From Lepidostoma basale (taxonomy: Eukaryota; Arthropoda; Insecta; Trichoptera; Lepidostomatidae): 64,000 nucleotides of DNA. The notes below the pieces were generated by a model. That model was given only the letters and a program-made list of their open reading frames with translations, ran no database searches and was not told where the DNA came from. Shown piece by piece: positions 17,073 to 28,579 of this stretch. The position numbers and the translations under genes are program-made. The number at the start of each line of letters is the position of its first letter. Positions within the stretch are counted from its first letter, which is position 1. The DNA lies in NCBI GenBank assembly GCA_022606425.2, contig JAHDVF020000106.1:2778001-2842000 (forward strand), written 5' to 3'.

Positions 17073-19442
17073 ATGCCTAGAAAATGCTGTGTTCGCGGCT
17101 GCAAATCGAACTATGCAAATCAAGGGGAATATGTCTCCGGATTCAAATTCCCCCTCGATGCCGAAATGTGCAAAAAGTGGGTGTCCTGCATTCCGAGAAA
17201 AAATTTAGCGGTCTCACGACATATGATTGTATGTTCGAATCATTTTCATACCAGTGACATCCTTACAGAGGACAAGTTTTCTTTTGAAGGTATATATTTT
17301 TCTTCTTCCTTCTTTAATTAAAAGTAGTTTAAATATACAGTGATATCTATTATACTTGTATATTAGTTTGAAAATATATTTTTACATACATTTGAAAAAA
17401 TACAGTCATAACTATATGAATTTGAATGTGCTTCAGATTTGCTATAGTTAATTGAGTAGGCACAATATGTAATGTTTTTATTTATTCGGTTTTCAGACCA
17501 AATACACATCCTGCCAAAGGAAAGAACGCGTCTTCGAAATGGAGCAGTTCCATCGATTTTCCCAAACTTGCCTCGTATCGTTCCAAGCCAGAGACTACTT
17601 GACGACAAGGTCCTTCCCAAAGACGACCTGAGGTTTTGAGGTGGTCTGATGAAGCAAACACCAATTGGCTCGTATCGGACCGAATTTCGAGGATGGGGGA
17701 TACATTGAACCAACCACTGAAGTTCAATATCAGGAATTGGGAATCAATAATATTTTATGATCATAATTATTATTTTATACAAATTAAATTTCAATCGTAA
17801 AGCTTCAATTTCACATTCCATTACAATAATGTATCAATTTGATATTAAAATATTTTATAATATTAATGAATTAGATATAGAGAAATTTCTGTGGGTTTTG
17901 GGGAAAGACCTAAAATGTGATCGGTTTTCAAAACTTGAAAATTTGTTAAGTTCACTGGACAATACAATCGTAGATTCACTAACAGCCACTGAAATAGTTT
18001 ATGATGTAACAACAAAATTACAACAATTATATTCTGGTACTGAAGACAAAAAAAAATTACAGTTCATTGAACAACAATTAAGTTTATGGGATAGCTCAAA
18101 GAATAAATATTCAACAGAATTATTGATATTTAGTAGCTCAGTGTTTTTTATGTATCCTGCCGCATATTGTTTTTTACGGGATTCTGGTTTGTTAGTGCTA
18201 CCTCACCCAAATAACATCAAAAAGTTTAATGAAGGTTCTAATTGCACTGGGATAATACATAAGAAATATCTCGAAGAAACAATGAAAAGATTACCAGCTA
18301 ATGAAAGGTTAGTGAATCTTTTATTAGATGAAATATCTGTGAAACCAGAAGTTAATTATAAAGGTGGGAAACTCAAAGGGTTTTCCATTAATAATGACTC
18401 AGAATTAGCTACCACGGTGTAAACCTTTATGGTTTAATCAGTATTTTCGGGTGAAACTGATGTCGGTATTTTTCCTCCAAAAAATTTAGGAAGTCATTAT
18501 TTATTGGAAATCGTCTCAAAGGTTTTGGGGGTACTCAGTAATGTGGGATATGAAATTTTAAGTGTTATTAGTGATAATAATCAGGTGAACAGAAATTTGT
18601 TTAAAAGGATGTGTGGCGGTGTGATGAAATCATGTATTCCCTCACCGTTTGATTTAAATATATATTTTTTTTGTTTGACACTTCACATTTAAAAAAATAT
18701 AAGAAATAACTGGTTGAACACTAGGAATTTCACATTTGATATTCCAACATTTAACAATTTTGATGAATATAAAGTATGCAAAATGGAACATTTAGCTAAA
18801 GTTTATGAAATACTCGTAGAGAAAATATTAACAATAAAACAAGGCTATGCATTATCTCAGAAAACATTATATCCAACAAAATTAGAAGGGCAAAATGTTC
18901 AATTAGTTATCAATATATTCAATGATAAAAATATAGCGGCCTTGTCATATCTTGGGGAAGGATCTTCAGGTACACGTTAAAATATCCTTCTAGGCAATCT
19001 TTGACTGTTGGTCTGGTAGCTTATCAAATTTTCAAAACATAGATAACGGAAATGTTTGAAGTATTTTTCCAACACTTTGTCAAAAATCAAAATTTTGTTT
19101 TGAAGACTTTTTAATGCTGGAAAAATTAGAAATTAATATTTTTAAATCTGATACATGCAACATTTGTAATTCTTCCATATTTTCACTCTTTGAATTGTCT
19201 GCAATTATATGGATAAATATTTTATTAAATAATTATTGTAAAAACCAAAATAATTTTAATTTAGAAATCAATCGAGCATCGAGTCAGAGCAAGAAATATA
19301 GAAAATTATTAAAACTAACCCAAATACAAGCATCCAACTAATTCCTATATATTTTATATTAACTTTTGCATGTATTCATGGCTTTTTTTTAACATTGTTT
19401 CAGATCTACATCTTGAAAGAAGAAGCAGCGAATTGCAGACAC
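17073..19442 (+). pseudogene. P-superfamily transposase, copy A (THAP exon intact, core broken)
   Basis: Exon 1 (17073-17290) encodes a THAP domain: CCVRGCKSNY, FKFPLDAEMCKKW and CSNHFHTSDI supply the C2CH zinc ligands. It ends at donor AAG/GTATAT. The acceptor TTTTCAG at about 17497 restores the THAP AVPSIFPNLP box, but that frame stops near 17639. The transposase core continues from 17757: ELLIFSSSVFFMYPAAYCFL, LLLDEISVKPEVNYKGGK (first catalytic Asp region), a stop at 18420, then ILSVISDNNQVNRNLF (second Asp region), and FTFDIPTFNNFDEYK, EGQNVQLVINIF further down. A last short exon follows TTTCAG near 19403. The order matches THAP9/P-element transposases, which cut and paste their own element. 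Several frameshifts and stops make it inactive. Confidence 0.88.
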
Positions 19443-19691
19443 TGGGACACAGCTTATTATATTTATTTTAAACTTTAAGTATAGTTTCTGTCTGTCAGTT
19501 TTCTTTGCCGATTCTTATGACAGTAATAATCGAATCGGTAGATCATAAGAACTTAATAAAATATATATTGAATATAAAAACATGTTTTCAACCACCACCT
19601 TATTCCTGAATTACACTCACAATTTAATAAAGCTTCCATTAATATCATAATCAGTGATATTCATTGTTTCTTGAACAATGATGTAAAACTC

Positions 19692-20546
19692 AACAACAAA
19701 CAACAAACCATCAGAGAGAATGGACCGCCACACTACTCTATCCTGGCACACCTCTCTAGTTGCCTCCACATTCATACATCGAGTCATACACGCACGTCTA
19801 TTCTTCCGGCTTCTGACATGACCAACTTTTAATATTTGATTAATTTGGTCATGCCATGTTTTCCTCGGTCTACCTCGACTCCTTACTCCATTTACATTGT
19901 TAACGTATACTTTTTTAACCATTCTTTCTTCACCCATGCGCTCCATATGTCCGAACCAACGAAGCGAACCTTTCATAATTTTGTTCATAATACCTTCTTT
20001 CGCTCTACACTCCTTCCTAATATCAGCATTTGAGATTCTGTCGTACATCGTTCTACCACACATACGTCTTAGGGACCTCATCTCTACCGCATTTATTCTG
20101 CTCTCATCTTTCTTCGGCCAGTTCCATGCTTCGCTTCCATACATAAGGGTTGGAACCAGAACTCCATTGTGAACAGCCATTTTCCCTTTCATTGATAAAT
20201 TCTTGTTTCCAATAACTACTTTTAAAGCTCCATTCACTTTGTTACCCGCACCAACCCTTCTTTCAATATCACTGTCCGTTCGGCCATCCGCTGTGAACAT
20301 GCTACCTAAATACACAAATTCACTCACCTGTTCCAAGTTCTCTTCATTTACACTTATATTACAAACTGTCATTTGCTCTTCCCTTTCAAAAACTAACACC
20401 TTTGACTTTCCGACATTCATCATTAAATCGTTCGACTTGCATACCTTATACATTCTCGACACCAAGACTTGTAATTCGTCCGCAACGAGAACGGCATCGT
20501 CCGCGTAAAGCAGACAGTTTACAGACAGATCACTCATCTTAGCACC
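19692..20546 (-). mobile_element. Family F LINE, 5'-truncated, with 10-bp TSD, inside P copy A
   Basis: The insertion is flanked by TGTAAAACTC at 19682-19691 and 20547-20556. The minus-strand frame begins KMSDLSVNCLLYADDAVLV, which is RT motif C. It continues with SEFVYLGSMF, PTLMYGSEAWNWPKKDES, SLRWFGHMERM, RSRGRPRKTWHDQI and CMTRCMNVEATREVCQDR. One uninterrupted frame of about 290 codons runs past the tail, so this truncated copy is young. It has lost endonuclease and RT motifs A and B. The tail is (TTG)n. It is the same family as 45265-47631. Confidence 0.88.
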
Positions 20547-21466
20547 TGTAAAACTCCATATTAAATAATTAATATGAACGAATACGTCAGATTTTCTAGA
20601 TTGTCATTCCCATAAAATATAATAAAACTTCTAGAAAACTGACGTTTTCATTCGTATTAATTATAGCGATATTCATGTTTGAGAGCTTGAAATGAATTTG
20701 TTTGACAAATAATCGAGGTGGCTTAGAAGGTAAGCAGACTGAAATGGCAGTGAGCTGGCCATATTTGTCGGAGGACCGACTGGTGACGTGCGTTGGGAAA
20801 GGTTTACGTTCTGCAGTGGACGACAGAACTTATAATTCTTGATAACTTCCATTTCACACACAACATGCTTTAATATGAAAAATATTTTCTTTTCTTTTGT
20901 ATGAACTATTTTCTTATAAATAGACTATTTTTATTTTATTGAATGTGCTTTTTCACATTGGATTCCTAGGTGTTTTGATACTTTGAAAAAATTCATGTTG
21001 TCATACAATTTCTGCATAAAAATTAAATGATATATTATTGTTTTGCGAGACTTGGGTTAAAACTTCATAGACTGAAGTATTTATATTATATAAAAAATAT
21101 TTCTTTGAGATATTACAATGAACATTATTTTATTTTCCATATTTTTTTTCATCGAATCAGATTTATTAAAATAAGTAATGCATATGATTTGATTGTAGGC
21201 TCGATTATTTCGCTCGTAAAGCCTTATTAATAAATATTGAAATTTTAAGTTTACTAGGAATGTCATGAAGAATCATTTGCATTCTTAAAATATATCGAAT
21301 ACAATTTAAAAAAAAATTAAAAAAACATCGATTCATCGTAACAAATCTGTATGAAAGATACGACCGAATGACAGCTAAAGTGACAGCTGAGGCGATGGCC
21401 TCCTCCGTCGGCCACATTGAATCGAACCCTGCGGCTTGTTATTACGTCAAGATGGCACTGGCACTG

Positions 21467-21545
21467 CCTCGGCGTACCTCAACTTTCCCCTCTAATATCA
21501 GTTGGAGAAGGTGGTACTTTTCCCCACGCAGCATATGAACCTAAG
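21467..21545 (-). pseudogene. RTE-like LINE fragment, second half
   Basis: The minus strand reads HMLRGEKYHLLQLILEGKVE then VRRG. It joins across the P element to the fragment at 15425-15597. Its own upstream side is replaced by another LINE. Confidence 0.8.
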
Positions 21546-22878
21546 GATTTATTTTATTTTATTTACATTATAACTATAAAATGCGTTTCGCTTTCCATCT
21601 GGTTGTGTATTGAGAATCTTCTGGGGTTCGGTCTTCTTTCATTCGCTGGAGGTGTGTTAACCACACGCTGTATTTTTATAAACTTCACTATGTTAGGCTC
21701 ATTGCATAGTCCTGGCAACTCCTGGTAATACCTCACTCTCCACACTCTGCCTTTACAGAGAGCCCAAAGATTTTTCTCAACACCTTCCTTTCAAAGACCA
21801 GCACATCATTTTCATCCCTTTTGCTCAGTACCCAACACTCTGCACCGTATACAAGAACTAGTCTAAGCAATGTTTTACACAGAAATAATTTGGTATTTCA
21901 TGTCAGCAAATGGGATTTTAGGCGCCTGTGGATTACAGAATAACATTTATTTGTCACGTTTATTCTCCTTTCAATCTCAATACTAACATTATTGCTGCTA
22001 GTTACCACTGAGCCCAAATATTGGAACGAATCAACTATTTCTATGTTATGGGTACCTGCGCTGAATAATGTTCCTGGACCATTTCTGGTGCGAGCTGGTG
22101 TTTTGGATGCGATGATATATTTTGTTTTGTGGGTATTTACTTGAAGTCTCATTCTATTAGCAGCATTTTCCAGGTCTCTAAACCCTTTTTTGACATCATT
22201 GGACTTTCTTGCAAATATATCAAGATTATCGGCATAAGCGAGTATCTGAGATTTTTGAAATATTGTACCTGTGGTCTCATTTCTGGCATCTCTGGTAGTT
22301 TTCTCTAGTACAATGTTAAAAAGCAAACATGACAATGCATCACCCTGCCGCAGACCATTATAAGTGTTAACTGGTCAGAAGTGCTTGTCTGTATCTTCAC
22401 TCTAAAGTTGGAGCCGTGTAGTGTGACCCTTACAAGTTGAATTAGTTTGCTAGGTACTCATAGGTCTATCATAGCCTCATACAATTTTCTCTCCTTACAC
22501 TGTCTAAGCCACCTTAAAATCTATAAACATGTGGTATATTTCTACATAGAATTCTAGAGTTTTCTCTAGAATTTGTCTAAGGGTAAATATCTGGTCAGTT
22601 GTTGATCTTCCAGGTCTGAATCCACTTTGGTATTGTCCAGTAATTTGTTCCACATATGGTATTAAACACTTGAACAGCACACCTGCAAACACTTTACGTG
22701 TCGTGTTAAGAAGCGTTATGCCCCTGTAGTCACTGCATTCCATCGTGTTACCCTTTTTATGCAGAGGACATATTATACCGGTGTTCCGTTCTTCTGGAAT
22801 TTCTTCCGGGTTCTATACTTCACAAAATATTTCGTGCATGAGTATACCGTCATAGCCTGGGGACTTGTTGTTTTTAAG

Positions 22879-24947
22879 TCAAATCAAATCAAATCAGTTT
22901 ATTTTCTCAAAAGACATTACAAACATTTTTTATAGTTTAAGGCATCTATTGAGAACAGGTAAAACATAATAAATATAAAATACCAGGAACGCATGAGAGA
23001 TGATTCGACATAAGGAATACTCTCCAAAGTCAAGACTATTTGTCTTCTGAATGTACTTTCACGAATATGAAAGACATCGATCTCCGAAGCGATCATGTTC
23101 AGCAGTTTGATTGCTCTCCCCACCGGCATCACCAGAGGCAGGTTGGTTCTGCATGCTGGGAGATAAAACAGTCTGTGCTGACGCTGTCGAAGATAACCAT
23201 CCGGAACATAAAGATGGATAGCCTCCAAGATGACGGAATTCTCAAAGAATCCCCTGATAAGTCTGAAGAAATGGGTAAGTGTGCACCCATCCCTTCTTAT
23301 CTGTAAACTATTGGTCCCCAGCATGCCCAAGAGGAATGCAGTGGGATAAAGCCACGGATAGCTACCAAACTCCCTCATGTAGAGATATCTCAGAAATCTT
23401 TTCTGAACCCTCTCTAACATGAGCGAGTATCTCGCCTCGTGGGGACTCCATATCACCGAGCCACACTCGAGCCGGCTCCGGACCAATGAGTTATACAAAA
23501 TTCGCAAAACATAGGGATTCTTGAAAACTCTACCAGTTCGGAGAATAAATCCCAACATTTTCAGTGCAACTCCACATATTTTCTCGATGTGAGCATGGAA
23601 AGTCAGCCTACTTTCATAAACGATACCAAGATCCTTTATCGTTGAAACACGCTTAAGTTGCTGGTTATCCATTGTGTATCTGTAATAAACAGTACGCAAT
23701 GCTCTCGTAAAAGATAAAATTACGCATTTAGAGATATTGAAATAAATTTGATTGGTTTTACTCCAGCGGACGATATTATTTATATCTGACTGGAGATGGA
23801 GGCAATCTTCGTGGCTTTTTGTCTCGAGGAATAATTTAAGATCATCTGCAAATAATAGAAATCGCGAAAATTTTATAACCCTCGTGACATCATTAATGAA
23901 GATGGTGAAGAGGAGTGGACCAAGGTTTGAGCCCTGTGGCACTCCGGAATATATGGGAAAAAGTGCAGATTGAAATATACCGTATGAGGCAAACTGTTTC
24001 CTCTCCCTCAGGTAGCTAATAAAAAATATAACCAACTTAGAAGAGAAACCAATCTCCGACAGCTTTCGCAGAAGTACATCATGGTTGACGGTATCAAAGG
24101 CTTTAGAAAAGTCATTATAAGAGCAGTCAACCTGGTGACCATTGTCTAAAGCCCTTGTCACATATTCTGTGAAAATCATGAGATTGGTTTCAGTAGAGCG
24201 CCCCTTCCTGAATCCGTGTTGTTCTGAAATTATGAAGGGTTCAATTCTAGGGAGAATCATTTTATAAATAATAGATTCGAAGAGTTTGGCCGGAGCAGAC
24301 AGTATTGCTACAGGTCTGTAGTTTTCAACTGATTCTCTCGGGCCGCTCTTGAAGATGGGACTGATCTTGGAGATTTTCCACAAATCGGGAAAGGTATCAG
24401 TATTTACTGACAGGTTGAAAATGAAGTGGAGAGGAGGTACCAAAAATTCAGAGCATCCTTTTAAAAAGAAGATAGGAAGAAAATCAGGGCCAATTGAATG
24501 CGAATTTTTCATAGCTTGAATTGAAATTTTTATGTCTGGGATGTCAATTTGACTGACACCATTGAAGCTATGAGTAGTATCGGCACTCGAATTGGTCACA
24601 TCGTTATGATTTAGCCGCGGGGGAATATTGCTATAGACAGATTGGAAGTGCTTAGAGAATGCATTCGCTATATCGGCACCTCGAACCTCTCTATCCCCAT
24701 GCATCATGGTGTTTATCATACCACCATCTTTGCGTAAGCTTTGGACGTAGTTCCAAAAAAATTTGGGATCGTCCATGAGATTACCCTCAATGGTGCCCAC
24801 ATATGTTCGAAAGGCCAATCGGACACTGCGAACCACCATCGAGCGGTAGTGACTGAATTGTTCATACTCACCACGAGAGCCAGTAGCTTTCCACTTCTTA
24901 TGATGAGCATGTTTTATCCTTATATTTCGTATGATATCGGGACAGGA
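22879..24947 (-). mobile_element. Jockey-like LINE (family J2), 5'-truncated, nested
   Basis: The element interrupts the family H LINE between GTTGTTTTTAAG (22867-22878) and GGACAGTGCTCTG (from 24956). The undisturbed join is visible at 30685-30710. TTAAG occurs at both edges (22874-22878, 24948-24952) as a likely TSD. The 3' end has (ATTTG)n repeats. There is no endonuclease, so the copy is 5'-truncated. Further 3' copies lie at 28778-28992, 40580-41172 and 44746-44950. Confidence 0.85.
22917..24940 (-). CDS. Jockey-like reverse transcriptase, uninterrupted
   Basis: The frame is open for more than 660 codons from the truncation point. The upstream KHAHHKKWKATGSR and YEQFSHYRS linker is also in frame before the ATG at 24839. 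The RT domain has IGPDFLPIFFLKGC, SVENYRPVAILSAPAKLFE, EQHGFRKGRSTETNL, motif A NDFSKAFDTVNHDVL, motif B YSGVPQGSNLGPLLF and motif C LLFADDLKLFL. The C-terminal part has TIKDLGIVYESRLTFHAHIE, VIWSPHEARYSLMLERVQK and FLLGMLGTNSLQIRRDG. All catalytic Asp residues are present. The protein would reverse-transcribe RNA from a nicked target, but with the endonuclease half missing this copy is unlikely to move by itself. Confidence 0.87.
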
Positions 24948-25261
24948 TTAAGACTGGACAGTGCTCTGTTAATCTCTCCTATAGTTGGGTCTGGTTGGCT
25001 ATCTTCATTTTGATCTGAGGGGATATCAATTTCTGTTTCTCTCATAGTACTATCGTCGCCGTTCAAAAGCTCATCAAAGTGTTGTGCCCAGCGTTTGATT
25101 ATATCTTCCTTGTCACTTAATATCTCACCCTTCTTATCCCTGCACGCAATTATTCTAGGCTTGTATTCCTTGCTTTGGGGGTTAATGCTTTGGAAAAATT
25201 GAAACAAATTTGAAAGACAAAAAATACATGTTAGAAAATAAATACTGCTTTGGAGCAACAT

Positions 25262-25889
25262 TTAGTTATAGCAGTATCCCAAGCGATCATAACATCTTGT
25301 TTTGATACCCCCGTGTCCATTTCATCCGTTGGGATGGGATGGACCGGGGGTAACAAAACCTCATAGAGACCCACTGAAAATACTTGTGGAATTATCGACC
25401 TACCGACACAGTTTAAAAAAATCTAAACAAATAACCGGAGAAACAGTTTAGCTGCCACAGCCCAGAAGTATTTTACACTGAGAGAACCGCCTTTTGTCCT
25501 TCAATGTGAACGAAATATCTCAAAAATCATTATTTCTTCATTCATTCTTTCCACGTGTCCAAACCATCATAATGTCATTGTGTTCCTGTCATTATTTTGT
25601 TCATATCACTTTCATTCGCACTGCATTCACTTCTTATATTGGACTGCATTCATTTCTTCGTGCTGACCACACGAGGTAATGATAAATTCCATCTCTTGAT
25701 GCTTATTCTTTCTAGAACAGCTCTTTCCATCCGTAATATTTTTCATATTCTAGGATACATCTACAAATTCTCGCAATTTTAAGAAAAAAGGTAAAAATCC
25801 CAAAAGAAAATAAAACAAATAAGCTTTACTAATAAGCTTGGGTAGTTCAGTCATAGTTTTCGCCTTCACTTTGTCTTAAGGATTCATAT
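25262..25889. other. Repeat-derived sequence with a LINE scrap
   Basis: At about 25535-25640 the minus strand carries a family F/C type scrap (FGHVERMNE-like, ECSANESDMNKIMTGT). The rest is unassigned. The segment is duplicated at 41200-41845 with few differences. Confidence 0.5.
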
Positions 25890-26216
25890 TTGAATAAACC
25901 TAATTACAAAGTCCTGAATCGTTACGACGTCCTGAATCGTGCAAGAGTAAATATGGAGCTGCTGACATTAATCAAAGTCCCCAAGATTGCATATCTGGCT
26001 CACGTTCTGCGAGGAGACAAGTATCGCCTGCTGCATCTAATATTGAAGGGAAAAATAGAGGGCCGCAGGGGGGCAGGGAGAAGGCAGATATCCTGGCTGC
26101 GCAATGTGAGGGAATGGACGGGAATCAGAACTGTAGAGGAGCTATTCCGGACAGCGCAGGATAGGGAAGAGTTTACCAGAGTGATCGCCAACATCGGGGG
26201 GACCTGACAGGGCACT
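25890..26216 (+). pseudogene. RTE-like LINE 3' fragment
   Basis: The frame reads HVLRGDKYRLLHLILKGKIE, GRRGAGRRQISWLRNVREW, RTVEELFRTAQDREEFTRVI, then stop. This is the end of the same RT as 10668-12956, and the tail has GACAGGGCACTTTAAGAAGAA. No catalytic motif is present. A copy is at 41870-42170. Confidence 0.85.
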
Positions 26217-26439
26217 TTAAGAAGAATTACAAAATAGCACTACTTTAATCTTGTAACGACAATACGTATAAAGTATATATATTTTAAACTGAAGAATATG
26301 ACAATATCTAATTTTAAAACTCTAATTGAATGTCACTAATACATATTAATAAACATCTATTTTGTGACAATAAGTAGATTTCTCCGCTCAATATTCGAGA
26401 TCTTTTGGACCCAAACAGTGTCAAATGCCGTTCTCTGGG
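26217..26439. other. Unassigned AT-rich sequence
   Basis: Nothing recognised. It is duplicated at about 42170-42395. Confidence 0.4.
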
Positions 26440-26734
26440 CCATGGCCGGCGAAAGTCTAATCAGAGAACAAGTTGCTAATGCATAGGTACAAATGTATCG
26501 GTCAGACCCTGAGACGGAACCAGCCTGCCTCGCTCAGGGCGCCCTAGACTGGTACTCTGTGGGTGGTAGAGCTACCTGGAAAAGACCCTGCGGGATGAGG
26601 TTAAGGCGGCAGGCCTCACTTGGGATGCTGCTAGGCATCAGGCGTGCGATAGTCGGGGGGAGAAGGATTCCCGAGACCCCGTGCACTGCGGGGTGTGGCA
26701 GGACAAAAAGAAGATGTACATGTAATGTCATTTT
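26440..26734 (+). pseudogene. LINE C-terminal fragment (another family)
   Basis: A frame from about 26598 reads EVKAAGLTWDAARHQACDS then a charged tail ending MYM-stop. The 'TW---L--EV---GLTW--A---A-DR--WR' layout is typical of the last segment of APE-type LINE ORFs. A copy is at 42395-42690. Confidence 0.5.
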
Positions 26735-26953
26735 TTGTATTCTTCTTCTTCACATCAATGGCAAGAAAGCTTTATATTTTATATCGCAGGGGTGGCGCTA
26801 AAGATGGCCGATATCTCATCTTTCTGTTGCTGTTGTGGTCCACCACAGTTCCAATCCGCGTGTGAACTCCAGTTCACGGAAGACGTCCGTCTGATAGAGG
26901 ACCACATTCTCGTTGTTGCCGGCCTCGGACCCAAGTACAAAAAATACTACTAA
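26735..26953 (+). CDS. Unrecognised 72-residue ORF
   Basis: The frame runs from an ATG at 26735, with a later ATG giving MADISSFCCCCGPPQFQSA. It contains a four-cysteine run, then CELQFTEDVRLIEDHILVV and a basic C-terminus PKYKKYY. It is kept without change in the duplicated copy at 42690-42908, but that copy is young, so this does not prove selection. I know no matching family. It could be the 3' sequence of a LINE. Confidence 0.2.
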   Translation: MYSSSSHQWQESFIFYIAGVALKMADISSFCCCCGPPQFQSACELQFTEDVRLIEDHILVVAGLGPKYKKYY

Positions 26954-26956
26954 GAA

Positions 26957-27885
26957 TTTTTTTTATTTATTTATACATGATACACAAATGAGACATAACA
27001 AACGAAAACATTTAGGCGACTCATTTGGACACAAAACGGTGTTACAAAGATAAGATAAAACAACATGAGACCAAAAAATCATACATATCAGGTGGAATCC
27101 AAATATGTCGACGTCAGTGAGGCAGTACTCTTTCCAGAATTTGTAATTTTTTTTTATGAATACTGCCTCACTGACACTGAAAATGTCTAAATCCGAGATG
27201 ATTAGATTCAGCGTCCGAATTGCTCTTCCTACTGGCATCACCAAAGGCAGATTGGTTCTGCGTGACGGAGCAAATAACAATTGATGTCGGTGCTGTCGCA
27301 GGTAGTTATCAGGAACAAAAATACCTATTTGCTCCAGAACATAGGGGTTCTCAATAGAGCCCCGAATCAGTTTGAAAAAATGTGTTGAGAGTAATCCTTC
27401 CCTCCTCAGTTCGAGGGAGTTATACCCCAGCATACCCAAGAGAAATGCCGTTGGATAGAGCCAAGGATATACCCCGTACTCTCTCATGTAAAGGGCTCTC
27501 AAGAACTTCTTTTGAACCCTCTCCAACATGAGAGAATACTGAGCCTCATGAGGACTCCATATCACGGCACCTCCCTCGAGTCTGCTTCTGACTAAGGAGT
27601 TATACAGAGTTCTGAGGACCCGGGTATCTCTGAAAACCCCAACAGTTGGAAGAACAAAACCCAGCATCTTTAACGAAACGTCACATACCTTCTCGATCTG
27701 AGCACGAAATGTCAATTGACTTTCGTAAATTATCCCAAGATCTCTGACAGTAGATACACGTTTGAGGTTTTCATTACTCATGGAATATCGATAATATGTA
27801 ATGCAGTGCGCCCTAGAGAATGACATTATAACACATTTGGATATGTTAAAGTAAATCGGGTTGCGCTTTCTCCAGTCAACAATCC
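26957..27885 (-). pseudogene. Jockey-like LINE (family J1), 5'-truncated
   Basis: The frame opens at RIVDWRKRNPIYFNISKCVI and continues TVRDLGIIYESQLTFRAQIE, VIWSPHEAQYSLMLERVQKK, FLLGMLGYNSLELRREG, LPLVMPVGRAIRTLN. It resembles family J2 but differs throughout. It begins after RT motif C, so there is no catalytic core. The 3' end matches 1-194. A copy is at 42912-43842. Confidence 0.82.
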
Positions 27886-27904
27886 TGTGTCAAAACAATG
27901 ATCG

Positions 27905-28095
27905 TGTCTTTGTAAAGGAGCAGTTCCATCAATTTTCCCAAACTTGCCTTTGTATCTTTATTAAGCGAAGATCAATTAACTTGTTTCGGACCAATCTTCA
28001 AAGATAAAGGATGAAGGATATACAGTCATCATATCTTAGGGGAGAATCTTTAGGTACACGAGATTTATTTGAATCATTTGTGACTGGTGAACACG
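27905..28095 (+). pseudogene. P-transposase relic
   Basis: The start (GGAGCAGTTCCATCAATTTT, encoding AVPSIFPNLP) and the end (SYLRGESLGTRDLFESFVTG-like) both match distant parts of the P transposase (compare 17540 and 18950). A large internal deletion joined them. A copy is at 43855-44065. Confidence 0.7.
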
Positions 28096-28110
28096 GGTTC
28101 ATGTAAAGCA

Positions 28111-28220
28111 GTGGTTCTCAAACTTATTTCGTCTATCGCCCACTTTGAAAAACAAATATTTTTCAGCGCCCCCAATTTGTTTTTATTTACCACATCTTAA
28201 AAACCACAATGACATCCATT
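28111..28220 (+). mobile_element. hAT-type terminus (CAGTGGTTCTCAAACTT)
   Basis: CAGTGGTTCTCAAACTTATT followed by GCCC-rich words is a classic hAT terminal sequence. The matching right end was not found, since another element begins at 28221. Confidence 0.5.
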
Positions 28221-28467
28221 AGACTACAGGGGAAAAACAAGGAATGTCAGTAGAAGGTTAATTTGAATAAATTGAGAATAAAGCTAATCAAAGTCTATAC
28301 ATTTCTTAGCAATTAGCAATCGATTATCTGGCCATAGTCGATACACACATGATTTTTGAATATGAAAATTTTACTGTGGATGTACAAGACGTACAAATGC
28401 CGCTAGATGGCATTTTTACATTTATTTTGAATTTTAACTGACATTCCTTGTTTTTCCCCTGTAGTCT
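28221..28467. mobile_element. MITE with 31-bp perfect TIRs
   Basis: The ends 28221-28251 and 28437-28467 are exact 31-bp inverted repeats starting AGACTACAGGGGAAAAACAA. The 247-bp body is non-coding. The superfamily is unclear, because the flanks do not give an obvious TSD. A copy is at 44171-44430. Confidence 0.8.
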
Positions 28468-28579
28468 TCAATTCTAAACGAGACTTTATACCAGTGGGAG
28501 CAAATAAAACGCAACTTTATGATTATTAAGAGTATATTTTATTCAAATTAAAACAAACATAAACAATTTTAATTTTAAA

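Larger units (their letters stand above)
15598..21466 (+). mobile_element. P-superfamily (THAP) DNA transposon, copy A
   Basis: This 5.9-kb element starts CAGTGCCATCTTGAC and ends with the complement. The terminal inverted repeat is 31 bp with three mismatches (positions 16, 18 and 22), the same length as in Drosophila P. The flanking direct repeat is CCTCGGC at 15591-15597 and 21467-21473. The right tip carries an extra GCACTG. It inserted into an RTE LINE fragment whose two halves lie on either side. Contents: three subterminal tandem units, a THAP exon and transposase exons (17073-19442), and a family F LINE insertion (19692-20546). The transposase is frameshifted, so the copy is inactive. 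Confidence 0.9.
21546..25261 (-). pseudogene. LINE (family H), split by a Jockey-like LINE
   Basis: On the minus strand the remnants are in order. At 24955-25261: KKGEILSDKEDIIKRWAQHF, ELLNGDDSTMRETEIDIP, EINRALSSL. At 22504-22878: SDYRGITLLNTTRKVFAGVL, YQSGFRPGRSTTDQIFTLRQ, HMFIDFKVA. At 21563-22335: motif C as LAYADNLDIF (the second Asp is Asn), FQYLGSVVTSSNNVSIEIER, VYGAECWVLSKRDENDVLVF, RKVLRKIFG, WRVRYYQELPGL. The tail is a (TAAAA)-like tract near 21545. Stops and frameshifts abound. The Jockey-like element at 22879-24947 is inserted within it. A shorter copy is at 30254-30880. Confidence 0.8.

Noticed and set aside
22867..24960. Treating the J2 element and family H fragments as one LINE
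   Set aside because: Family H sequence is continuous across the J2 position in the copy at 30685-30710, so J2 is a later insertion.
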